A stretch of 64,000 bases of DNA from an uncultured Prevotellaceae bacterium (GCA_949295905.1 CASFNA010000006.1:124001-188000); one strand, 5' to 3'. Shown: positions 26,220 to 36,203, numbered from the stretch's first letter. A program made the numbers and translations. The notes: a model not told the origin generated them from the letters alone.

Positions 26220-27578
26220 ATGAAAAATATCTCATTAGACGTAACTAAAGCCACGCAGTTCCTCGCTGAAGGTACGGTGAAGGCTTATGAACCGAAGGTA
26301 AAGGCAGCCCAGGAAGCTCTTGAAAACGGAACTTGTCCCGGCAATGATTTTTTAGGCTGGTTGCATCTTCCGTCGTCAATCACTTCTGACTTCTTGCAGG
26401 AAATCCAGGCGTGCGCCGACACTTTGCGCGCCAATTGCGAGGCAATCGTTGTTGCCGGAATAGGCGGCAGCTACCTTGGAGCGCGTGCCGTTATAGAGGC
26501 CCTTGGCAATTCGTTTGCATGGCTCGTTGGCGACAAGAAGAACCCAACAATACTGTTTGCAGGCAACAACATAGGCGAGGACTACCTGTCGGAACTTACT
26601 GAATATCTGAAAGACAAGAAGTTCGGAGTAATCAACATATCCAAGTCGGGAACAACAACCGAGACCGCACTCACATTCCGCCTGCTGAAGAAACAGTGCG
26701 AAGAGCAGCGCGGCAAGGAAGAGGCCAAGAAGGTAATCGTGGCCGTTACCGACGCGAAGAAGGGTGCGGCGCGTGCTGCAGCCGACAAGGAAGGCTACAA
26801 GACGTTCGTCATTCCCGACAACGTTGGTGGCCGTTTCTCTGTCCTTACGCCGGTAGGTTTGCTGCCCATCGCCTGCGCTGGCTTTGATATCCGCCAGCTT
26901 GTAGCCGGTGCTGCCGACATGGAGAAGGCGTGCGGAATAGACGTTCCTTACGAGGAAAACCCTGCGGCGGTCTACGCGGCGGTGCGTAACGGACTGTACG
27001 AGCAGGCCGGAAAGAGAATAGAAATAATGGTTAACTACCAGCCGAAGCTGCATTTCATGAGCGAATGGTGGAAGCAGCTGTACGGCGAGAGCGAAGGCAA
27101 GGACAACAAGGGCATATTCCCTGCGTCGTGCGATTTCACTACCGACCTTCACTCTATGGGCCAGTGGATTCAGCAGGGGGAGCGCACCATCTACGAAACG
27201 GTAATCAGCGTTGAGGAGCCTAACCGCAAACTGCTCTTCCCGAACGATGAGGAGAACCTTGACGGGCTGAACTTCCTTGCAGGAAAACGTGTTGACGAGG
27301 TTAACAAGATGGCTGAACTCGGCACGCGCCTTGCCCATGTTGACGGCGGTGTACCCAACATCCGCGTCAGCGTTCCCGTGCTCAACGAGTATTACATCGG
27401 CCAACTCATATACTTCTTTGAGATTGCATGCGGCATCAGCGGAAACATACTTGGTGTCAATCCATTCAACCAGCCGGGTGTGGAAGCATACAAGAAGAAC
27501 ATGTTTGCGCTGCTTGACAAACCCGGATACGAGGCCGAGAGCAAGGCAATCAAGGAGAGGCTGGCCAACGAGAAATAA
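26220..27578 (+). CDS. pgi: Glucose-6-phosphate isomerase
   Basis: 452 residues, the shorter bacterial form. It interconverts glucose 6-phosphate and fructose 6-phosphate. Two SIS domains are visible: [19 protein letters not shown] (about 80-98) and [18 protein letters not shown] (about 140-157). The active-site Glu region is [20 protein letters not shown] (about 300-320), and the C-terminal signature is [20 protein letters not shown] (about 415-434). It sits between gpsA and a HAD phosphatase, a central-carbon cluster. It is followed by a GGTTAT/ATAACC type repeat. Confidence 0.97.
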   Translation: MKNISLDVTKATQFLAEGTVKAYEPKVKAAQEALENGTCPGNDFLGWLHLPSSITSDFLQEIQACADTLRANCEAIVVAGIGGSYLGARAVIEALGNSFAWLVGDKKNPTILFAGNNIGEDYLSELTEYLKDKKFGVINISKSGTTTETALTFRLLKKQCEEQRGKEEAKKVIVAVTDAKKGAARAAADKEGYKTFVIPDNVGGRFSVLTPVGLLPIACAGFDIRQLVAGAADMEKACGIDVPYEENPAAVYAAVRNGLYEQAGKRIEIMVNYQPKLHFMSEWWKQLYGESEGKDNKGIFPASCDFTTDLHSMGQWIQQGERTIYETVISVEEPNRKLLFPNDEENLDGLNFLAGKRVDEVNKMAELGTRLAHVDGGVPNIRVSVPVLNEYYIGQLIYFFEIACGISGNILGVNPFNQPGVEAYKKNMFALLDKPGYEAESKAIKERLANEK

Positions 27579-27590
27579 AGGTTTAATCCG

Positions 27591-27715
27591 TGTTGTGCGG
27601 TTTTAAGGTTATACGGTCCTACGGTTTAAGATGGCCTGGTTTTATTATAACCATAAATTTCATGACCGTCAGACTTTAAAACCTTACAACCGCAAACCCC
27701 AAAACCGCCTAACCG
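27591..27715. repeat. GGTTTTAAGG/CCTTAAAACC type inverted repeat after pgi
   Basis: The left part (tgtgcggttttaaggttata) and the right part (ctttaaaaccttacaaccgc, then aaaccgcctaacc) are interrupted inverted complements filling the 145-nt gap between pgi and the HAD gene. Related elements lie at 50.8-51.0 and 52.5 kb. Confidence 0.55.
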
Positions 27716-27723
27716 AAAAATAA

Positions 27724-28431
27724 ATGTTTGACACTGAAATAAGGAAATATCTTGAAAAGCACGGCTTTGAGGCGTTTACGCCCAAAGCCGTGCTTTTTGA
27801 CATGGACGGCGTACTGTATGACAGCATGCCCTTCCACGCACGCAGCTGGCACGAGTCGATGGCCAGGTTCGGCATAGACATGGCTCCGGAGGATGCCTAT
27901 ACGTATGAAGGCATGCGCGGAGTGGAGACTATCAAACTGCTTGTAAGCCGCCAGCAGGGCAGGGAAATAAGCGACGAAGAGGCGGCGAAGATGTACGAGG
28001 TGAAGTCAGAGGCGTTCCATTCGTGCCCCAAGGCGCAGAAAATGGAAAGTGTGGAAGAGCTGATGAGGAAAATAAAGGCCGGCGGACTGAAAATCGTAGT
28101 GGTGACAGGAAGCGGACAGAAAAGCCTGCTCGACAGGCTTGAAGAGGAGTTCCCCGGACTTGTAAGCCGTGACCTTGTGGTGACAAGTTTCGACGTAAAG
28201 CACGGCAAGCCCGACCCCGAGCCGTATCTAATGGGGCTTGCCAAGGCCGGGATAAGGCCCAATGAAGGAATAGTTGTGGAGAATGCGCCGCTCGGAGTGC
28301 GTGCAGCCGTTGCCGCAGGCATCTTTACTATAGCTGTGAATACAGGGCCTCTGCCTGACAAGGCTTTGGCAGATGAAGGGGCTGACATCATCTTCCCCAG
28401 CATGCCTGCGCTTATGCAAGCGTGGAAATAA
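27724..28431 (+). CDS. HAD-superfamily hydrolase, beta-phosphoglucomutase-like subfamily
   Basis: 235 residues. The HAD motifs are intact: motif I VLFDMDGVLYDSMPFH (nucleophile Asp, about 24-34), motif II VVTGSG, motif III KHGKPDPEPY with Lys, and motif IV VVENAPLGVRAA (in this subfamily the acid pair is part of the ENAPxG loop). A helical cap of about 70 residues follows motif I (SWHESMARFG ... GMRGVETIKLL), as in type IA enzymes such as sugar phosphatases or beta-phosphoglucomutase. Whether the substrate is a hexose phosphate is not certain, but the position beside pgi fits. Confidence 0.88.
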   Translation: MFDTEIRKYLEKHGFEAFTPKAVLFDMDGVLYDSMPFHARSWHESMARFGIDMAPEDAYTYEGMRGVETIKLLVSRQQGREISDEEAAKMYEVKSEAFHSCPKAQKMESVEELMRKIKAGGLKIVVVTGSGQKSLLDRLEEEFPGLVSRDLVVTSFDVKHGKPDPEPYLMGLAKAGIRPNEGIVVENAPLGVRAAVAAGIFTIAVNTGPLPDKALADEGADIIFPSMPALMQAWK

Positions 28432-28438
28432 ATAAAAA

Positions 28439-28523
28439 ATTAAGAGTTAAGAATTAAGAAAAATACCTTTGTTGCTTGTTTTGCAAGGCATATTTCTTGA
28501 TTCTTAACTCTTAATTCTTAATT
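28439..28523. repeat. AT-rich inverted repeat between the HAD gene and fabI
   Basis: The left arm around 28439-28466 (AATTAAGAGTTAAGAATTAA...) and right arm around 28490-28523 (TATTTCTTGATTCTTAACTC...) are nearly perfect complements. It lies between convergent genes and may act as a terminator. Confidence 0.8.
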
Positions 28524-28534
28524 AGAATATCGTT

Positions 28535-29392
28535 TTATCCGTAGATAATCTTTCCGTTCTCGTCCTCATACGGAGTGAGGTCCTTTGCATATTGGTTCAT
28601 GGCTCGCAGGCTCATACCCATTGAGGAGAATCCGCCGTCGTGGTAAAGCGTCTGCATCGTCACTTTACGCGTAAAGTCGGAGAACATCATCACGCAGTAG
28701 TCGGCACAGTCGTCCGCACTGGCGTTGCCCAATGGAGACATCTTGTTGGCGAAGTCCATCAGATTGTCCATGTCCTTGATGCCCTTACCTGCGGTTGTAG
28801 GCGTTGGCGATTGTGATATGGTGTTGATGCGCACGTTCTTCTCGCGGCCGTAAATATAGCCGAAGCTGCGCGCTATACTTTCAAGCATGCTCTTTGCGTC
28901 GGCCATGTCGTTGTAGCCGAAGAATGTGCGCTGTGCGGCAACATAGGTAAGTGCTACGACAGAGCCGTATTCGGCGATGGCGTCCTGCTTCTTTGCCACT
29001 TGCAGCATCTTGTGGAACGAAATGGCAGATATGTCGAGCGTCTTTTGCAGGTAATTGTAGTCGAGGTTGTCATAAGTGCGGTGCTTGCGCACGTTGGGGC
29101 TCATGCCGATAGAGTGGAGCACGAAGTCGATTTTGCCACCCAGCAGGCGTACAGACTCTGAAAACACCTTCTCGAGGTCTTCCACGCTTGTGGCGTCAGC
29201 GGCGATGACAGGGGCGTTGAGCTTCTCGCTAAGTTCGTTGAGTGTGCCCATGCGCAGTGCCATTTCAGTGTTGCTGAGAGTTATGCTTGCGCCTTCCTCT
29301 ACAGCCTTCACGGCCACCTTCCATGCGATTGAGTCTTCATTGAGCGCGCCGAAGATGATGCCGCGCTTGCCTTTCAATAAATTGTGAGTCAT
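28535..29392 (-). CDS. fabI: Enoyl-[acyl-carrier-protein] reductase (NADH)
   Basis: 285 residues. It catalyses the last reduction of each fatty-acid elongation cycle. It is an SDR-type Rossmann fold: GIIFGALNEDSIAWKVA at the N-terminus, DFVLHSIGMSPNVRKH (about 92-107), and the FabI catalytic pair in YNDMADAK (Tyr-x6-Lys, about 183-190). The C-terminal substrate region is INTISQSPTPTTAGKGI and ADDCADYCVMMFSDF. The length is slightly above the E. coli enzyme and usual for Bacteroidetes. Promoter on the minus strand at 29425-29455. Confidence 0.97.
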   Translation of the reverse strand: MTHNLLKGKRGIIFGALNEDSIAWKVAVKAVEEGASITLSNTEMALRMGTLNELSEKLNAPVIAADATSVEDLEKVFSESVRLLGGKIDFVLHSIGMSPNVRKHRTYDNLDYNYLQKTLDISAISFHKMLQVAKKQDAIAEYGSVVALTYVAAQRTFFGYNDMADAKSMLESIARSFGYIYGREKNVRINTISQSPTPTTAGKGIKDMDNLMDFANKMSPLGNASADDCADYCVMMFSDFTRKVTMQTLYHDGGFSSMGMSLRAMNQYAKDLTPYEDENGKIIYG

Positions 29393-29424
29393 CTTTTAAT
29401 ATTCTTTGATTTGTAATCTGCGTG

Positions 29425-29455
29425 CAAAATTACATCATTTCGCCGAAACGGGCAA
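29425..29455 (-). promoter_or_regulatory. Promoter of fabI
   Basis: On the minus strand: TTG (29455-29453), 20 nt, then TAATTTTG (29432-29425), 33 nt upstream of the start codon. Confidence 0.6.
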
Positions 29456-29542
29456 GCGTTTCCGTGAAAAATGGCGTTATGCCAGTCCTTTATGCGCTTA
29501 TATGTAGTGCATGGCCGCTAAAGGCTTGGCAGTCAGCGGGTT

Positions 29543-29630
29543 TGCAATATGCCGTTTTTCGGGTTGCAAAAGACGGCCTTTTAGCGTGCGAAAGACGGCC
29601 TTTTGTAAGGCGAAAGGTTGTCTCTCTGCA
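29543..29630. repeat. GACGGCC mini-array E (4 units)
   Basis: Units gcaatatgccgtttttcg, ttgcaaaagacggcctttta, tgcgaaagacggccttttg and ggcgaaaggttgtctctctg. It occupies much of the 387-nt gap between divergent fabI and thrS, between their promoters. Confidence 0.8.
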
Positions 29631-29743
29631 ATACGTATATATAATATTAAGGTGGACGGGGCTTGCAATGCAGGCGGTATTCTGACCCGATATAAATAAC
29701 GATAAAAATCATGTCCGATGTTCTCTAATTCAAAAGAAAACTG

Positions 29744-29751
29744 TAATTTTG
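29744..29751 (+). promoter_or_regulatory. -7 box of thrS
   Basis: TAATTTTG, 29 nt upstream of the thrS start. Confidence 0.55.
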
Positions 29752-29779
29752 CATCCAAAAGATTAAAAACAAGGATGTT

Positions 29780-31729
29780 ATGATTAAAATTACATTTCCC
29801 GACGGCTCCGTCCGCGAGTACGAACAGGGCGTGACGGGACTTCAGATTGCCGAGAGCATATCGCCTGCGCTGGCGCGCAACGTGCTGGCCTGCGGCGTTA
29901 ACGGCGAGACGGTTGAGCTTAACCGCCCCATCAACGAGGACGCAAAGATAGAACTTTACAAGTGGGAAGACGAGGAGGGCAAGCACGCCTTCTGGCATAC
30001 GTCGGCCCACCTGCTGGCCGAGGCTCTGCAAGAGCTTTACCCCGGCATACAGTTCGGCTTCGGCCCGGCCGTGGAGAACGGCTTTTTCTATGACGTGATG
30101 CCTAAGGACGGCGACGTTATCAAGGAGAGCGACTTCCCCAAAATAGAGCAGAAGATGAAGGAACTCGCCTCGAAGGACGAGCCAGTGGTGCGCAAGGAAA
30201 TATCCAAGGCCGACGCTTTGGCCGAGTTCAAGGCCGACGGTCAGGAGTACAAGTGCGAGCACATAGAGCAGGATTTGGCCGACGGCGAAATCACGACGTA
30301 CACCCAGGGCCGCTTCACCGACCTTTGCAAAGGCCCTCACATCATGAGCACCGGCGCGATAAAGGCCATCAAAATCACCAGCGTTGCAGGCGCATTCTGG
30401 CGCGGCGACGCAAAGCGCGAGCAGATGACGCGCATCTACGGCATCACGTTCCCCAAGAAGAAGATGCTCGACGAGTATCTTGTAATGCTTGAGGAAGCCA
30501 AGAAGCGCGACCACCGCAAAATAGGCAAGGAGATGGAACTGTTCATGTTCTCCGAGCGAGTAGGCAAGGGCTTGCCCATCTGGTTGCCGGCCGGCACGGA
30601 GCTCCGCCTGCGCTTGCAGGACATGCTCCGCCGCATACAGAAGCGTTACGGATACAAGGAGGTAATCACTCCGCACATAGGCAGCAAGAACCTCTACGTA
30701 ACTTCAGGCCACTATGCACATTACGGCAAGGACTCGTTCCAGCCAATCCACACGCCCGAGGAGGACGAGGAGTACATGTTGAAGCCGATGAACTGCCCCC
30801 ACCACTGCGAGGTGTTTGCATGGAAGCCGCGCTCGTACCGCGACCTGCCGCTGCGCATAGCCGAGTTCGGTACGGTGTACCGTTACGAGAAGAGCGGCGA
30901 GCTGCACGGACTTACGCGTGTACGTTCGTTCACGCAGGACGACGCCCACATCTTCTGCCGTCCCGACCAGGTGAAGGCAGAGTTCCTTAACGTTATGGAC
31001 ATCATACATACGGTGTTCTCAATCTTCAACTTCACCGACTTCGAGGCGCAGATTTCACTACGTGACCCCAACGACCGCGAGAAGTACATCGGCTCTGACG
31101 AGGTTTGGGCGGAGTCGGAGCAGGCCATCATCGACGCATGCAAGGAGAAGGGACTGAACGCAAAAATCGAGTACGGCGAGGCTGCTTTCTACGGCCCGAA
31201 GCTCGACTTCATGGTTAAGGACGCCATCGGCCGCCGCTGGCAGCTGGGCACAATCCAGGTAGACTACAACCTGCCGGAGCGTTTCAAGCTGGAATACACC
31301 GCCGAGGACAACACGAAGAAGACGCCCGTGATGATACACCGCGCGCCGTTCGGCTCGCTCGAGCGCTTTACGGCCGTGCTCATCGAGCATACGTCTGGCC
31401 ACTTCCCCCTGTGGCTTACGCCCGACCAGGTAGCCATACTGCCCATCAGCGAGAAGTACAACGACTATGCCCACCAGCTGGCAAAGTATTTCGACACGGT
31501 AGGCGTGCGTGCAATTATAGACGACCGCAACGAGAAAATAGGCCGCAAAATCCGCGATAACGAGATGAAGCGCATACCTTACATGGTTGTGGTAGGCGAG
31601 AAGGAGCAGGCCGACGGCTCTGTTGCCGTGAGGAAGCAAGGCCAAGGTGACCAAGGTTCTATGAGCAAGGAAGACTTTGCAAAGAAGGTCAATGACGAGG
31701 TTGCAGAGCAGCTGAAGGCCATTTGCTGA
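29780..31729 (+). CDS. thrS: Threonine--tRNA ligase
   Basis: 649 residues, full length. The order is a TGS domain (about 1-62), an editing domain with [11 protein letters not shown] (HxxxH, about 73-83) and its partner cysteine pocket, then the class II core: [40 protein letters not shown] (motif 2), and [14 protein letters not shown] (motif 3, about 515-528). A C-terminal anticodon-binding domain follows ([20 protein letters not shown]). Usually followed directly by infC; here a terminator and a surface protein gene separate them. Confidence 0.98.
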   Translation: MIKITFPDGSVREYEQGVTGLQIAESISPALARNVLACGVNGETVELNRPINEDAKIELYKWEDEEGKHAFWHTSAHLLAEALQELYPGIQFGFGPAVENGFFYDVMPKDGDVIKESDFPKIEQKMKELASKDEPVVRKEISKADALAEFKADGQEYKCEHIEQDLADGEITTYTQGRFTDLCKGPHIMSTGAIKAIKITSVAGAFWRGDAKREQMTRIYGITFPKKKMLDEYLVMLEEAKKRDHRKIGKEMELFMFSERVGKGLPIWLPAGTELRLRLQDMLRRIQKRYGYKEVITPHIGSKNLYVTSGHYAHYGKDSFQPIHTPEEDEEYMLKPMNCPHHCEVFAWKPRSYRDLPLRIAEFGTVYRYEKSGELHGLTRVRSFTQDDAHIFCRPDQVKAEFLNVMDIIHTVFSIFNFTDFEAQISLRDPNDREKYIGSDEVWAESEQAIIDACKEKGLNAKIEYGEAAFYGPKLDFMVKDAIGRRWQLGTIQVDYNLPERFKLEYTAEDNTKKTPVMIHRAPFGSLERFTAVLIEHTSGHFPLWLTPDQVAILPISEKYNDYAHQLAKYFDTVGVRAIIDDRNEKIGRKIRDNEMKRIPYMVVVGEKEQADGSVAVRKQGQGDQGSMSKEDFAKKVNDEVAEQLKAIC

Positions 31730-31748
31730 TAGATATTTTAATGCAATT

Positions 31749-31782
31749 AAGCCCCAACGGTTGTTGCCGTTGGGGCTTTTTG
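31749..31782 (+). terminator. Terminator of thrS
   Basis: A 12-bp perfect stem AAGCCCCAACGG / CCGTTGGGGCTT (31749-31760, 31767-31778) with a 6-nt loop and T-tract. Confidence 0.9.
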
Positions 31783-31834
31783 TATTTTGTAGATGTTTTC
31801 CGGCGATTTAGCTTGATGATATTGGAAAATGTCG

Positions 31835-31842
31835 TATCTTTG
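31835..31842 (+). promoter_or_regulatory. -7 box of the leucine-rich-repeat gene
   Basis: TATCTTTG, 21 nt upstream of the first ATG at 31863, so the leader is very short. Confidence 0.55.
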
Positions 31843-31862
31843 GCGCGGTAGCTGTTTTTTTT

Positions 31863-33497
31863 ATGTTTAACTTAAACCGTTTTGTTATGGAAAATGTTTA
31901 CCGTATGGCGTTACAAGTGTTAGGAAAGTATGTTTTTATGGGCGTGTTGGTCATGGTAGTTCCCACTTTTGTTTCTTATTCGTATGCGGATGTCGTATAT
32001 CCAGCGGATTCTTACACGCTTTCAGATGACGGCTTTACCCTGGAATTGTGGAAAGGCCAGGAAACAGAAATCGACATGAATGCGGATGAAAATCTGGCAA
32101 AAGTCATGGAAATAGGTAATTACGCCTTTGAAGGCAAGGGGGTGACTTCCATTGTTTTGGGTGCTGAAGTTGAGAAGCTTGGTAACGGCGCGTTCTTTGA
32201 CTGTGACGAATTGCGTGCCGTGACGTTCTCAGGCGATGTCAAGGCGATAGGAGCGGCCTGCTTTTCGGGGTGCACCATGCTTGATGGCGTTGTGTTACCT
32301 GAAACTGTTACGGAGATAGGTAATTCCGCGTTTTACAATTGCGCGTCGTTGTCGGAAATACGGATACCGGCAGGTGTGACAGTGTTGTCTGACGGTCTTT
32401 TCAACGGATGTTCCAGTCTTGGCGATGTAAGTATGGGTGATGGTGTGACCAAAATAGGCGAAGAGACATTTTACCAATGCCTGTCTTTGAAAGCGTTAAC
32501 GTTGCCTGGCAGTTTGTTGGAAACTGGTACAAACTCGTTTGCTGGATGTTCGTCGTTGGAGAGTGTACAGTTTAATGCCGCGTTGCAGGCCATCGGTACG
32601 GGAGCTTTCAGTGAGAGCGGCTTGAAAAGTGTTGACTTGTCAACGTCTGCGGCGCTGGCGTCTGTCGGTGTAAATGCTTTTCTTGACTGTAAGCGGCTTT
32701 CGTCATTGGTGTTGCCACAGCATGACGTGTCTTTCAAGGCAAGCGCTTTTTCAGGTTGTACGGCCTTGACGGAAGTGGTGATACCCGACACATACAGGGA
32801 AATAGGCGTGAAGATGTTTTACGGTTGCACCTCGCTGGGCAAGTTGGTGATTGGCGAAAATGTCGAGACGATAGGCAATTACGCCTTTTTCGAGTGTGCT
32901 TCTTTGAACGATGTGTCGTGGGGCGGTAATCTGAAGACAATTGAGTGGAGCGCGTTTTATGGCTGTACGTCGCTGGAAGAAGTCTCACTTCCGGAGAGTC
33001 TGGAATATATGGACGACTGGGTGTTCCAGGACTGTACTAATATAAATAAGGTGTCGTTGGGCGGCAAGATTACATATATAGGCAAGGAATGCTTTTCTGG
33101 CTTGCCTAATCTGGAACGTATGGAGGTCAATGCCGTTGTGCCTCCGGAACTTGGAAGTTATGTGTTTTATAACTCGAGTGTGGAGACTTGCGAGCTTTTG
33201 GTTCCCGCCGGTAGCGTTGAAGCCTACAAGGATGCCGAGCAATGGAAAGATTTTATGCAGGTTACACCCACGTCAGTACAGTCTGTACTTACCGGCGCGG
33301 CTCCAAGGGTGTCGGTTTATGGCGGCAGGCTGTGTGTGGAAAATATGGCCAGCGGCGGCAATGTGGCAATTTATTCAGCCGGTGGACAAAGGCTGTGCTC
33401 GGTCGAGAATGCAGGTGATACATTTGAGACAGATTTGCCTTCAGGCGTGTATGTCGTCTGTGTAAACGGCATGTCGGTAAAAGTGTCAGTACGCTAA
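31863..33497 (+). CDS. BspA-like leucine-rich-repeat surface protein with T9SS sorting domain
   Basis: 544 residues. A hydrophobic signal-like segment near the N-terminus (YVFMGVLVMVVPTFVSYSYA, about 23-43) suggests export; a start at the second ATG (31887) is possible. About 11 LRR_5-type repeats follow (for example IGNYAFEGKGVTSIVLGAEV, IGNSAFYNCASLSEIRIPAG and GNYAFFECASLNDVSWGGNL), the BspA layout found in adhesins of oral Bacteroidetes and parasites. The last roughly 70 residues (VAIYSAGGQRLCSVEN ... LPSGVYVVCVNGMSVKVSV) resemble a type A T9SS sorting domain. It is thus likely surface-attached or secreted. It splits the usual thrS-infC linkage. Confidence 0.85.
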   Translation: MFNLNRFVMENVYRMALQVLGKYVFMGVLVMVVPTFVSYSYADVVYPADSYTLSDDGFTLELWKGQETEIDMNADENLAKVMEIGNYAFEGKGVTSIVLGAEVEKLGNGAFFDCDELRAVTFSGDVKAIGAACFSGCTMLDGVVLPETVTEIGNSAFYNCASLSEIRIPAGVTVLSDGLFNGCSSLGDVSMGDGVTKIGEETFYQCLSLKALTLPGSLLETGTNSFAGCSSLESVQFNAALQAIGTGAFSESGLKSVDLSTSAALASVGVNAFLDCKRLSSLVLPQHDVSFKASAFSGCTALTEVVIPDTYREIGVKMFYGCTSLGKLVIGENVETIGNYAFFECASLNDVSWGGNLKTIEWSAFYGCTSLEEVSLPESLEYMDDWVFQDCTNINKVSLGGKITYIGKECFSGLPNLERMEVNAVVPPELGSYVFYNSSVETCELLVPAGSVEAYKDAEQWKDFMQVTPTSVQSVLTGAAPRVSVYGGRLCVENMASGGNVAIYSAGGQRLCSVENAGDTFETDLPSGVYVVCVNGMSVKVSVR

Positions 33498-33500
33498 GGC

Positions 33501-33588
33501 CGTGTAAAAGACGGTCTTTTGGCTTGTATTTGACGGCTTTTCGCATCGCGAAAGGCCGTTTTTTGTACGGTGAAAGGCCACAGATTGC
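33501..33588. repeat. GACGGCC mini-array F (4 units)
   Basis: Units gtgtaaaagacggtcttttg, gcttgtatttgacggctttt, gcgaaaggccgttttttg and cggtgaaaggccacagattg. It lies between the LRR gene and the infC promoter. Confidence 0.8.
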
Positions 33589-33715
33589 AATATGTTGAAA
33601 AGTGAATTGCAAGATGCAATAAAGTGGTCCGGTCCGCATTTGCTCATGATTGAAATGTTGGAAGTTGTATAAGAGAAGCATATATTGATAAAGAATAAAA
33701 AAAAGTAAGAAAAGC

Positions 33716-33747
33716 TTTGTTAATTTGCTGATTTGTAGTAACTTTGC
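33716..33747 (+). promoter_or_regulatory. Consensus promoter of infC-rpmI-rplT
   Basis: TTTG (33716-33719), exactly 20 nt, then TAACTTTG (33740-33747). It drives the translation-factor operon without thrS. Confidence 0.75.
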
Positions 33748-33782
33748 AACCGATTTTCATAAAACATCCGTAAAAACAGTTG

Positions 33783-34484
33783 ATGAAGAACGACAAAAAG
33801 AATTATTACCGCGTGAATGAGCAGATTCGCGTAAAGGAAGTCCGCATCGTGAGCGATAACGGTTCGACAGTAGTACCAACACGCCAAGCATTGGACATGG
33901 CACGCAGCCAAGGCGTAGACCTCGTGGAGATTTCGCCTAACGCGCAACCGCCGGTTTGCCGTCTCATCGACTATAGCAAGTTCCTGTACCAGCAGAAGAA
34001 ACGCGCCAAGGAGATGAAGGCTAAGCAGGTGAAGCAGGAGGTTAAGGAAATAAGGTTCGGGCCGCAGACTGACGACCACGACTACAACTTCAAGCTAAAG
34101 CATGCCAAGGAATTCCTTGAGGAAGGCAACAAGGTGCGCGCGTTCGTATTCTTCCGCGGCCGCTCGATACTTTTCAAGGAGCAGGGTGAGGTGCTGTTGC
34201 TGCGCTTCGCTAACGACCTTGAAGAATATGGGAAGGTAGAGCAGATGCCTGCCTTGGAAGGGAAAAAGATGTTTTTGTACCTTAGTCCTAAGAAAGCAGG
34301 CGTTGCAAAGAAAAGCCAGCAGAAGATGGACAGGGAACGCCGCGAGGCTGAAGCGAAGGCGCAGTCGGGACAAGCTGCAAATATGTCCGATGAGGATGTT
34401 CCTGCAAGCGGAGGCTTGTTCGCCAACGCGAAGAACGGTGCCGACGCCCTGAAAAAACTAAATGAGGGCAACGACGCCGAATAA
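33783..34484 (+). CDS. infC: Translation initiation factor IF-3
   Basis: 233 residues from ATG 33783 ([20 protein letters not shown]). It binds the 30S subunit and proofreads initiation. The N-terminal domain is followed by [20 protein letters not shown] (about 40-60), a lysine-rich linker, and the C-terminal domain ([20 protein letters not shown], then [19 protein letters not shown]). A hydrophilic tail of about 50 residues beyond the normal end ([20 protein letters not shown] onward) is an extension of the kind common in Bacteroidetes. It is first in the operon with rpmI and rplT. Confidence 0.97.
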   Translation: MKNDKKNYYRVNEQIRVKEVRIVSDNGSTVVPTRQALDMARSQGVDLVEISPNAQPPVCRLIDYSKFLYQQKKRAKEMKAKQVKQEVKEIRFGPQTDDHDYNFKLKHAKEFLEEGNKVRAFVFFRGRSILFKEQGEVLLLRFANDLEEYGKVEQMPALEGKKMFLYLSPKKAGVAKKSQQKMDRERREAEAKAQSGQAANMSDEDVPASGGLFANAKNGADALKKLNEGNDAE

Positions 34485-34565
34485 GGCAAAAGAATGATAA
34501 TGTGCGTAACGTCCTGGTATATACGTTGCCACAGATGTAAATAACAATAATTAAAACTTAAAAAA

Positions 34566-34763
34566 ATGCCAAAGCAAAAGACAAATTCCGGTGCGAAGAA
34601 GAGATTTAGCTTCACCGGCACAGGTAAGATTAAGAGACATCACGCTTACCACAGTCACATCCTGACTAAGAAAACAAAGAAGCAGAAGCGTAACTTGCTT
34701 GGTTCTACACTGGTAGACCATGACAACATGAAGCAGGTGAGAGACTTGCTCCGTCTCCGTTAA
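34566..34763 (+). CDS. rpmI: 50S ribosomal protein L35
   Basis: 65 residues, normal for bL35, strongly basic ([20 protein letters not shown] start, then [20 protein letters not shown] and [20 protein letters not shown]). A component of the large ribosomal subunit. It sits 81 nt after infC and 31 nt before rplT, in the classic infC-rpmI-rplT order. The 81-nt gap could host the L20-type autoregulatory leader, but no specific structure was identified. Confidence 0.98.
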   Translation: MPKQKTNSGAKKRFSFTGTGKIKRHHAYHSHILTKKTKKQKRNLLGSTLVDHDNMKQVRDLLRLR

Positions 34764-34794
34764 TCTATGTCTAATTAATTAAAGGGAAAAAATT

Positions 34795-35142
34795 ATGCCA
34801 AGATCAGTAAATCACGTTGCTTCAAGAGCAAGGAGGAAGAGAATTCTTAAACTTACCCGTGGATATTTCGGAGCAAGGAAGAATGTTTGGACAGTAGCCA
34901 AGAACACTTGGGAGAAAGGTTTGACATATGCTTACCGCGACCGTCGCAACAAGAAGCGCGCGTTCCGTTCGTTGTGGATTCAGCGTATCAATGCTGCCGC
35001 ACGTCTTGAGAACATGAGCTATTCTACGCTTATGGGCGCTCTCCACAAGGCCGGCATCGAGATTAACCGCAAGGTTCTCGCAGACCTCGCAGTAAACAAT
35101 CCCGAAGCATTCAAGGCTATCGTAGAGAAGGTGAAGAACTAA
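34795..35142 (+). CDS. rplT: 50S ribosomal protein L20
   Basis: 115 residues, normal for bL20 ([20 protein letters not shown] start, then [20 protein letters not shown] and [20 protein letters not shown]). It is needed for early 50S assembly and in other bacteria represses its own operon. It is last in the operon and followed by a hairpin terminator at 35169. Confidence 0.98.
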   Translation: MPRSVNHVASRARRKRILKLTRGYFGARKNVWTVAKNTWEKGLTYAYRDRRNKKRAFRSLWIQRINAAARLENMSYSTLMGALHKAGIEINRKVLADLAVNNPEAFKAIVEKVKN

Positions 35143-35168
35143 GGGATACATGATTGTATCATCGCAAT

Positions 35169-35208
35169 AAGGCCATGAGTTCATAGACAATGAACTTGTG
35201 GCCTTTTT
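35169..35208 (+). terminator. Terminator of infC-rpmI-rplT
   Basis: A 16-bp stem (arms 35169-35184 and 35190-35205, AAGGCCATGAGTTCAT with two G-U pairs), 5-nt loop, then TTTTT. Confidence 0.85.
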
Positions 35209-35237
35209 GTTTGTTTCTTCTTAAAATCGTGGAGGCG

Positions 35238-35269
35238 TTTGAATTTCTCGATAATAATACCTATCTTTG
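35238..35269 (+). promoter_or_regulatory. Consensus promoter of the pantothenate kinase gene
   Basis: TTTG (35238-35241), exactly 20 nt, then TATCTTTG (35262-35269). This fixes the start codon at 35304 rather than the frame's upstream beginning at 35190. Confidence 0.75.
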
Positions 35270-35303
35270 CACGGATTTAAGGATAAAAACATTCAAAGTC
35301 CAT

Positions 35304-36146
35304 ATGGGAATAGTCATTGGAATAGACGTCGGCATAAGCACGACAAAAATTGTTGGAATATCCAACGGCAATGTTGTCTCGCCCATGCGCATAACAGCTA
35401 CAGACCCGATAACGTCGCTCTACGGGGCGTTCGGCAAATATCTGTACGACAATAAGATACAACTTTCAGACGTAGAGCATGTCATGCTTACCGGCGTAGG
35501 CTCTGCTTATATAAACAAGCCTGTTTACGGTTTGCCTACCGACAAGGCCGGGGAGTTTGTGGCCGACGGTCTCGGCGCGCTTCATGTTTCGGGAAAAGAC
35601 CATATAATCGTGGTAAGCATGGGTACGGGTACGTCGCTTATACGTTGTGACGGAGACAGGATAGAGCACATCGGCGGCATAGGCATCGGTGGTGGAACGC
35701 TTCAGGGATTGTCGCGCCTGTTGCTGAAGACAGACGACATACGCACCGTCTCGGAAATGGCGATACAGGGCAATGTGTCCAATATAAACCTACGTATAGG
35801 CGACATCAGCGCAAGACCTCTGCCCGGTTTGCCGATGACTGCGGTGGCTTCATTGTTCGGCAATGCCAAGAGTGATGCGTCGCGTGAGGATATTGCGATA
35901 GGGCTTATATGGGCTGTGCTACAGTCCGTAGGCCAGTCGGCCGTGCTCGCGTCAATCGGCAGCAGCATACGGGAGTATGTCATGATTGGCAACTTGACGT
36001 TGCTTCCACAATGCCGTATGGTCTTTCCGCCGATAGAAAAGTTGTATGGTGTAAAGCTTATCATACCTGAATACTCGGAATTCTGCACGGCCATAGGCGC
36101 GGCCCTTTGTTATTTTGACGAAAGGTTTGACACCGAGGCATTGTAA
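35304..36146 (+). CDS. coaW: Type II pantothenate kinase
   Basis: 280 residues. It phosphorylates pantothenate in the first step of coenzyme A synthesis. The ASKHA-fold signatures are IGIDVGISTTKIVGI (phosphate 1, about 4-18), VEHVMLTGVGSAYI, VVSMGTGTSLIRC (phosphate 2, about 115-127), IGGIGIGGGTLQGLSRLLL and the C-terminal FCTAIGAALCYF. This matches the bacterial/eukaryotic PanK-II type rather than CoaA or CoaX. The start is set by the promoter at 35238-35269. It is monocistronic. Confidence 0.9.
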   Translation: MGIVIGIDVGISTTKIVGISNGNVVSPMRITATDPITSLYGAFGKYLYDNKIQLSDVEHVMLTGVGSAYINKPVYGLPTDKAGEFVADGLGALHVSGKDHIIVVSMGTGTSLIRCDGDRIEHIGGIGIGGGTLQGLSRLLLKTDDIRTVSEMAIQGNVSNINLRIGDISARPLPGLPMTAVASLFGNAKSDASREDIAIGLIWAVLQSVGQSAVLASIGSSIREYVMIGNLTLLPQCRMVFPPIEKLYGVKLIIPEYSEFCTAIGAALCYFDERFDTEAL

Positions 36147-36203
36147 TCTTTATTTATATTTAAAATCCTTATGTGCATGACAATGGGCATGGGCTATTGT
36201 CAC

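Noticed and set aside
29498-30676. 392-codon minus-strand frame running from the fabI-thrS gap into thrS
   Set aside because: It overlaps the thrS coding region antisense and extends into repeat array E; no recognisable protein features.
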